Below are positions 23,400 through 26,470 of a stretch of DNA of 26,470 bases, in pieces (position 1 is the stretch's first letter; the number at the start of each line of letters is the position of its first letter). A program made the translations under genes and the position numbers. Under the pieces are notes generated by a model. The model saw nothing but the letters and a program-made list of their open reading frames with translations. It was not told the origin of the DNA and made no database searches. This DNA comes from JBGOTP01 sp041476545 (GTDB lineage: Bacteria > Acidobacteriota > Vicinamibacteria > Vicinamibacterales > CAVVIG01), in contig JBGOTP010000018.1 of NCBI GenBank assembly GCA_041476545.1, forward strand, positions 1 through 26,470. Direction: 5' to 3'.

Positions 23400-24467
23400 A
23401 TGAACCGTGCGCGGCTTGGAGTTGTGCTGCTGGCGATCACGCTCGCGGTCGCGCCATTCCCTCCCTCTGCTGTCGAGCGGCAGTTCTCGAATCGGGTCTA
23501 TCCGCTCGTTCAGTCCGTGCTGACCGGGTTCTCGAACCTTGTCCCCTTCGCCTTGTTCGACGTGCTGCTCCTTGGTGTGATCGCATGGTGGATGTGGCGT
23601 CTCGTCCGGGATATCTCGGGACGTTTCGAAAAGGGTTGGGCTCGCGTGCTGGGTCTGTTGATCTGGCGCACGATCACGATCGCCGCGGTGCTCTACGCCG
23701 TGTTTCTGTTCGCATGGGGCTTCAACTATCGGCGCGCGCCCTTGTCCGACAGACTTGCCGCAAGTGGCCAGGAATTGACGCCGGACCTGGCGCGGCAGCT
23801 TGTGCTGAACGCCGTCCGTGAATTGAACGCGCTTTACGGAAGCGCGCATGCTGCGATCACGGCCGACGACGTACCCGTCCGCGGCGACGGATCGTTGGCT
23901 GGCGCGTTTGCGCGGGTCCAGCAGGCGCTGGACATCCGCACGCCCGCGCGCATCGGGCGCCCCAAGCGCTCGCTGTTGGATCCGTACTTTACGTCGGCCG
24001 GCGTGTCCGGCATGACGGATCCGTATTTTCTGGAGACGCTCGTGGCCTCCGACCTGTTGCCCACGGAGCGCCCCTTCGTGATCGCACACGAATGGAGTCA
24101 TCTCGCGGGCTTTGCCGACGAGGGCGAGGCGAACTTTCTGGGGTGGCTGACATGCGTTCGTGGCGCGCCGCTGGACCAATACAGTGGCTGGTTGTTTCTG
24201 TACAGCGAAGCTCTGCCGGGACTGGCTCGCCCGGATCGCACCGATGCGGCCGGCCGCCTCGACGCCGGCCCGCGCGACGACCTTCGTGCTATTGCCGACC
24301 GGGTGCGGCTGCACGTGCGGCCGAGCGTGTCACACACGGGATGGCAGATCTACGACCGGTATCTGAAGGCCAATCGGGTCGACGCCGGAGCGGCCAGCTA
24401 CCAGGAGGTCATTCGACTGGTCCTCCAGACGCGCTTCGACGCGCAGTGGACGCCTCTTCTGAAGTAG
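23400..24467 (+). CDS. DUF3810-like membrane protein with an HExxH zinc-protease motif
   Basis: A 355-residue protein with an N-terminal signal-like or membrane segment (ARLGVVLLAITLAVAPF) and two more hydrophobic spans in the first about 115 residues (FALFDVLLLGVIAWWMW and TITIAAVLYAVFLFAWGF, the latter followed by NYRRAPL). The C-terminal soluble part contains HEWSH (H230, E231, H234), then GFADEGEANFL, in which E241 or E243 could be the third metal ligand, as in gluzincin-like proteases. This fits the DUF3810 family. ATG 23400 is favoured over GTG 23388. It starts 24 bases after the hydrolase gene and is probably co-transcribed with it. Proteolytic activity is inferred from the motif only. 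Confidence 0.82.
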   Translation: MNRARLGVVLLAITLAVAPFPPSAVERQFSNRVYPLVQSVLTGFSNLVPFALFDVLLLGVIAWWMWRLVRDISGRFEKGWARVLGLLIWRTITIAAVLYAVFLFAWGFNYRRAPLSDRLAASGQELTPDLARQLVLNAVRELNALYGSAHAAITADDVPVRGDGSLAGAFARVQQALDIRTPARIGRPKRSLLDPYFTSAGVSGMTDPYFLETLVASDLLPTERPFVIAHEWSHLAGFADEGEANFLGWLTCVRGAPLDQYSGWLFLYSEALPGLARPDRTDAAGRLDAGPRDDLRAIADRVRLHVRPSVSHTGWQIYDRYLKANRVDAGAASYQEVIRLVLQTRFDAQWTPLLK

Positions 24468-24476
24468 CGCGTGCGG

Positions 24477-25289
24477 CTACGGACTCCTGCGAAGGGGTGT
24501 CGCGGCCGCTAGAGGCGTGTCCCGCGGATCGCCCCGGTAGTACACGCGCTCGAGAAATAGCCCTGACGCCGGCGCCGTGTGCTTCGCAGGCGCGTCCGAC
24601 GGGCCGCCAAGAAGCTCGGTGATCGCCGACGGCTTCATGCCACCCCGCCCGATCTCGACGAGTACGCCGACGATGCGTCGCACCATCTTCCAGAGAAAAT
24701 GAGAACCCTCGACCGCGACGAGTACCAGATCCCCGTCCTCAACGATCTGGATGCGTTCAAGGAGCACGAGCGTCGATCGTTCTGTTCTCCCATGCTCTCC
24801 CTCCGCGCCTAGCTCGCGGTCCGCGAAGGCCCTGAAGTCGCGCATGCCCAGCGTGAGCCCGGCGGCCGTGCACATGCGCACGAGGTCGACAGGCTCCTTC
24901 ACCCACCAGACATATGGCTTCGCGAAGGCGGTCCGGCGTGTGGCAATTTGATAGAGATAGCGCCGGGCGACGGCGTCGTGGCGGGCGTGAAATCGATGGG
25001 GTACGACCGAGGCGGCTAGTATGTGGATGTCCGCGGGGAGTTCGTCGTTGAGGCGGTGTCGCAGCGAGTCGGCCGGAAGACTCGTACTGATGTCAAGGTG
25101 CGCCACCTGCGCGAGCGCGTGCACGCCCGCGTCGGTGCGCCCCGAGCCATAGAGCTCGAAGTCCTGGCGGCCCGTCACCTCGCGAGCGGCCCGATCGATT
25201 TCACCCTGGATCGTTCTAGCGTTCTTCTGAATCTGCCAGCCGCTATACCTGGTTCCGGCATATTCGATCGTGATCTTGAAGCGTGGCAC
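24477..25289 (-). CDS. truA: tRNA pseudouridine synthase A (TruA)
   Basis: A 270-residue TruA, which converts U38-U40 of tRNA anticodon stems to pseudouridine. The N-terminus RFKITIEYAGTRYSGWQIQ is highly typical. The catalytic aspartate is D53 in GSGRTDAGVHALAQVAH. Later family blocks are FHARHDAVARRYLYQI, DFRAFA and FLWKMVRRIVGVLVEIGRG. The start is a GTG at 25289, since the conserved strand begins at residue 3 and no in-frame ATG is better. The stop lies 9 bases from the convergent DUF3810 gene. Length and all key residues are normal. Confidence 0.97.
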   Translation of the reverse strand: MPRFKITIEYAGTRYSGWQIQKNARTIQGEIDRAAREVTGRQDFELYGSGRTDAGVHALAQVAHLDISTSLPADSLRHRLNDELPADIHILAASVVPHRFHARHDAVARRYLYQIATRRTAFAKPYVWWVKEPVDLVRMCTAAGLTLGMRDFRAFADRELGAEGEHGRTERSTLVLLERIQIVEDGDLVLVAVEGSHFLWKMVRRIVGVLVEIGRGGMKPSAITELLGGPSDAPAKHTAPASGLFLERVYYRGDPRDTPLAAATPLRRSP

Positions 25290-25305
25290 GCTCTCATTCT
25301 AACGA

Positions 25306-25380
25306 GGGCGGGCAGGGCGCGCAGGGGCAGGCAGGGCTAGGCAGGGCAGGTAGGGCCGGCGCGCAGGTCAGGCTGGTGGG
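25306..25380. repeat. G-rich imperfect GGCAGGG repeats upstream of truA
   Basis: About 75 bases hold at least eight runs of three or four G on the + strand, mostly as GGCAGGG-like units with short spacers (runs at 25306, 25310, 25315, 25324, 25334, 25344, 25353 and 25378). The block starts 17 bases upstream of the truA start. Such spacing can form a G-quadruplex. It may also simply be slippage-expanded low-complexity sequence. Confidence 0.75.
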
Positions 25381-25497
25381 AAGTACAGGAGGTCGCCGGA
25401 TGATCGCGCAGGCATCGCGAGCACCGATTCTGTGCCAGATTGTGCTGTCGGATTGTTGACTTTGGGAGCGCTGATGTGTTCTCGTAGAGGTCCGTTG

Positions 25498-25632
25498 ATG
25501 AACATCACTCCTGCGGCCCGCGCGCTCGCCGGTTCGACCAGCCGGGTCGGGGTGTCGTTGCTTCCGGGCATCACGCCGCTCCTGGTTGGCACCGGCAGCC
25601 TGCCGTTGCCGGGCGCTCGAGGAATCAGGTGA
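25498..25632 (+). CDS. Possible short leader ORF (44 residues)
   Basis: ATG 25498 has an AGAGG site 7 bases upstream. The 44-residue product (starting MNITPAARALAG) is rich in Leu, Gly, Thr and Pro and resembles no family I recognise. Its TGA (25630-25632) lies inside the 5' arm of the long hairpin at 25626-25681, the geometry expected of a leader peptide that controls attenuation. The last codons include CGA, GGA and AGG. The frame can be extended to an ATG at 25432. Translation is not proven, and codon usage is only weakly coding-like. Confidence 0.25.
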   Translation: MNITPAARALAGSTSRVGVSLLPGITPLLVGTGSLPLPGARGIR

Positions 25633-25702
25633 TGTAACCAAAGCGAAATCAAGACGAGCGATTTGCAGAGGCCATCACCTGGAAACGGGCGATGGCCTTT
25701 TT
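25626..25702 (+). promoter_or_regulatory. Candidate transcription attenuator: two mutually exclusive hairpins
   Basis: CAGGTGATG (25626-25634) is exactly complementary to CATCACCTG (25673-25681), a 9-bp stem. The 3' arm also contains CATC, which is part of AGGCCATC (25669-25676), the 5' arm of the terminator that follows. The two stems cannot coexist, the usual design of a riboswitch or leader-peptide attenuator. Between the arms is a smaller hairpin (GC-AAATC with GATTTGC, loop with ACGAG). I recognise no known aptamer class: the T-box, SAM, lysine and TPP signature motifs are absent. Confidence 0.5.
25669..25702 (+). terminator. Rho-independent terminator
   Basis: AGGCCATC (25669-25676) pairs with GATGGCCT (25691-25698), extendable by a few pairs at the base and, past one mismatch, by CC/GG near the loop. 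The stem is followed by TTTTT (25698-25702). This is a strong intrinsic terminator on the + strand. No obvious long gene ends before it, which points to a small RNA or a leader transcript. Confidence 0.75.
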
Positions 25703-25718
25703 CGTTGTGGAGGAACTC

Positions 25719-25916
25719 ATGGGGAATGTGGACCGAGTCGGTGTGGTGAATCCGCGTAGTCACCGGGCGGATGTTGCAATCCCGGTCGTACCGGAGGAAG
25801 GCGCGCCATGGGAGCCGTCGGATCGCGCAAAGGGCCGCGATACCCGGCGGTCGGAATTCATCACGGACAGTGACGACCGCGCGCCAGACGAGGCGGGCTA
25901 CGGCTACGGCGTCTAG
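25719..25916 (+). CDS. Small hypothetical protein (65 residues)
   Basis: ATG 25719 has a GGAGG site at 25709-25713 with 5-base spacing, one of the better ribosome sites in the window, and lies just after the terminator. The product begins MGNVDRVGVVNP, is hydrophilic and highly charged, has no membrane span, and ends in a Gly/Tyr tail (AGYGYGV). Third codon positions become GC-rich towards the end, as in real genes here. I do not recognise a family. It lies 71 bases before homoserine dehydrogenase. If real, its expression would depend on read-through of the attenuator or on a hidden promoter. Confidence 0.5.
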   Translation: MGNVDRVGVVNPRSHRADVAIPVVPEEGAPWEPSDRAKGRDTRRSEFITDSDDRAPDEAGYGYGV

Positions 25917-25940
25917 AGACGTGATAGCTTAGCGAGAGCC

Positions 25941-25964
25941 GATAGCTGACAGCTCTCAGCTATC
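25941..25964. repeat. 9-bp inverted repeat between the small ORF and homoserine dehydrogenase
   Basis: GATAGCTGA (25941-25949) and TCAGCTATC (25956-25964) form a perfect hairpin with a 6-base loop. A related GATAGCTTAGC lies just upstream at 25923-25933. There is no T-run, so it is a weak terminator at best. It may be a dispersed palindromic element or a protein-binding site. Confidence 0.65.
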
Positions 25965-25987
25965 AGTTGACGAAGTATGTGACCTAT

Positions 25988-26470
25988 ATGACCCCTACAG
26001 CGACACATCCATCCGGGCGCTCGCGCGTGGCGCTGCTCGGATTCGGCACCGTGGGCCAGTCGGTTGCCCGCATTCTCTGCAGTGGTGAGATGCCGCACGT
26101 TCAGCTGACGCACATCTTCAATCGGCAGGTCGCGAAAAAACGCGTCGACTGGGTCCCTGCGTCCGTCGTGTGGACGGAGTCGATCGACGAGATTCTCGCC
26201 TCCGACGCGGACATTGTGATCGAACTGTTGGGCGGACTTCGACCGACGTACGACTGGGTGAAAGGCGCCTTGCTCGCGGGGAAGTCCGTCGTCACGGCGA
26301 ACAAGCAGCTGATGGCGCACTTTGGAACAGAGCTGTTGGACCTCGCGCGGGGCCGCGGTCTCGATGTGCGGTTCGAGGCCTCCGTCGCCGGCGGCATTCC
26401 GGTGCTTCGCGCCCTTCAGGAGGGGCTCGCCGGTGATCGGCTCGTCGAGGTGCGCGGCATCCTGAACGGC
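25988..26470 (+). CDS. hom: Homoserine dehydrogenase, N-terminal part (3' end outside window)
   Basis: The frame runs from ATG 25988 to the window end without a stop (161 residues). After a short Thr/Ser-rich start comes the NAD(P)-binding Rossmann motif RVALLGFGTVGQSVARIL. Then follow DIVIELLGG, SVVTANKQLMA (containing the conserved Lys of the family) and FEASVAGGIPVLRAL, all textbook homoserine dehydrogenase blocks. The enzyme reduces aspartate semialdehyde to homoserine for Thr, Met and Ile synthesis. The catalytic domain and any ACT regulatory domain lie beyond the window. The ribosome site is weak. The attenuator-like element 290-360 bases upstream could regulate it, which would fit amino-acid control, but that is inference. 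Confidence 0.96.
   Translation, partial: MTPTATHPSGRSRVALLGFGTVGQSVARILCSGEMPHVQLTHIFNRQVAKKRVDWVPASVVWTESIDEILASDADIVIELLGGLRPTYDWVKGALLAGKSVVTANKQLMAHFGTELLDLARGRGLDVRFEASVAGGIPVLRALQEGLAGDRLVEVRGILNG

Larger units (their letters stand above)
25290..25718. other. Intergenic interval without a firm gene between truA and the small ORF
   Basis: This 429-base interval holds the G-rich repeats, a possible structured RNA and the attenuator. Before the leader ORF, GAGCGCTGATGT (25466-25477) can pair in two blocks with ACATCA (25502-25507) and GCGCTC (25522-25527), with a 14-base bulge on the 3' side. A CCGGCA/TGCCGG hairpin follows near 25600. No convincing promoter hexamers were found; a TTGACT at 25456-25461 lacks a matching -10. 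No tRNA, tmRNA or SRP RNA signature is visible. Confidence 0.6.

Noticed and set aside
22665..24314. Very long open frame (549 residues) on the - strand opposite the hydrolase and DUF3810 genes
   Set aside because: Composition is Arg/His/Gln-rich with no recognisable motif, while the + strand frames show complete family signatures. Antisense open frames are common in GC-rich DNA.
25380..25702. Known RNA families (T-box, SAM, lysine, TPP or cobalamin riboswitches, tmRNA, SRP RNA, 6S RNA)
   Set aside because: The diagnostic conserved sequences were looked for by eye and not found. Only an uncharacterised attenuator-like fold is supported.
25967..25990. TTGACG plus TATATG as a promoter for hom
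   Set aside because: The spacer is only 12 bases and the putative -10 overlaps the start codon.
1..26470. CRISPR arrays, tRNA genes, insertion sequences, phage or transposase genes
   Set aside because: No regularly spaced repeats, cloverleaf-like sequences, terminal repeats with transposase motifs, or integrase signatures were seen.

Overview
The window is high-GC bacterial DNA. It is dominated by a cell-surface polysaccharide (capsule, exopolysaccharide or O-antigen type) biosynthesis locus, followed by a short stretch of housekeeping genes. Gene content and style (many family 4 glycosyltransferases, a carboxypeptidase-regulatory-like secreted protein beside a Wzc-type kinase, DUF3810 next to truA) suggest an environmental Acidobacteriota-like organism. 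That is a guess from general impression; no rRNA or other phylogenetic marker is present.

Region 1 (1-16955, + strand) is a tightly packed run of 14 genes. Most junctions overlap by 1-19 bases or are separated by at most 13 bases, so this is almost certainly one operon with translational coupling. In order it encodes: a family 2 glycosyltransferase (cut by the window edge), three GT4 enzymes, two related SAM methyltransferases, another GT4, a very large protein with two complete GT4 modules in tandem, a multi-pass Wzy-like polymerase, two more GT4 enzymes, a NodU/CmcH-type carbamoyltransferase, a WbuB/WcaI-like GT4, and a small PglC/WcaJ-type phosphoglycosyl transferase that would start the repeat unit on the lipid carrier. 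This gives nine GT4 modules plus one GT2, which implies a long repeat unit decorated by methyl and carbamoyl groups. No Wzx flippase and no outer-membrane export protein lie in the window.

Region 2 (16956-18178, +) is a geranylgeranyl-reductase-family flavoprotein just after the phosphoglycosyl transferase, with its own possible -10 box.

Region 3 (22452 down to 17993, - strand) is a convergent three-gene unit: a secreted protein with a carboxypeptidase-regulatory-like domain, a Wzc-type chain-length regulator fused to a tyrosine autokinase with a Tyr-rich tail, and an O-antigen ligase family membrane protein. The ligase gene has two oddities: conserved-looking N-terminal coding sequence with no usable start codon, and a C-terminal extension antisense to the flavoprotein gene. 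A plausible promoter with nested palindromes lies upstream at 22534-22562.

Region 4 (22704-26470) holds a dienelactone hydrolase, a DUF3810 membrane metalloprotease-like protein, truA (- strand), a 429-base non-coding or regulatory interval, a 65-residue small ORF and the 5' part of homoserine dehydrogenase. The interval contains G-rich repeats, a short leader ORF, and two mutually exclusive hairpins ending in a strong intrinsic terminator. This candidate attenuator and the two-module glycosyltransferase are the most interesting items; everything else is a recognisable though richly equipped polysaccharide locus.
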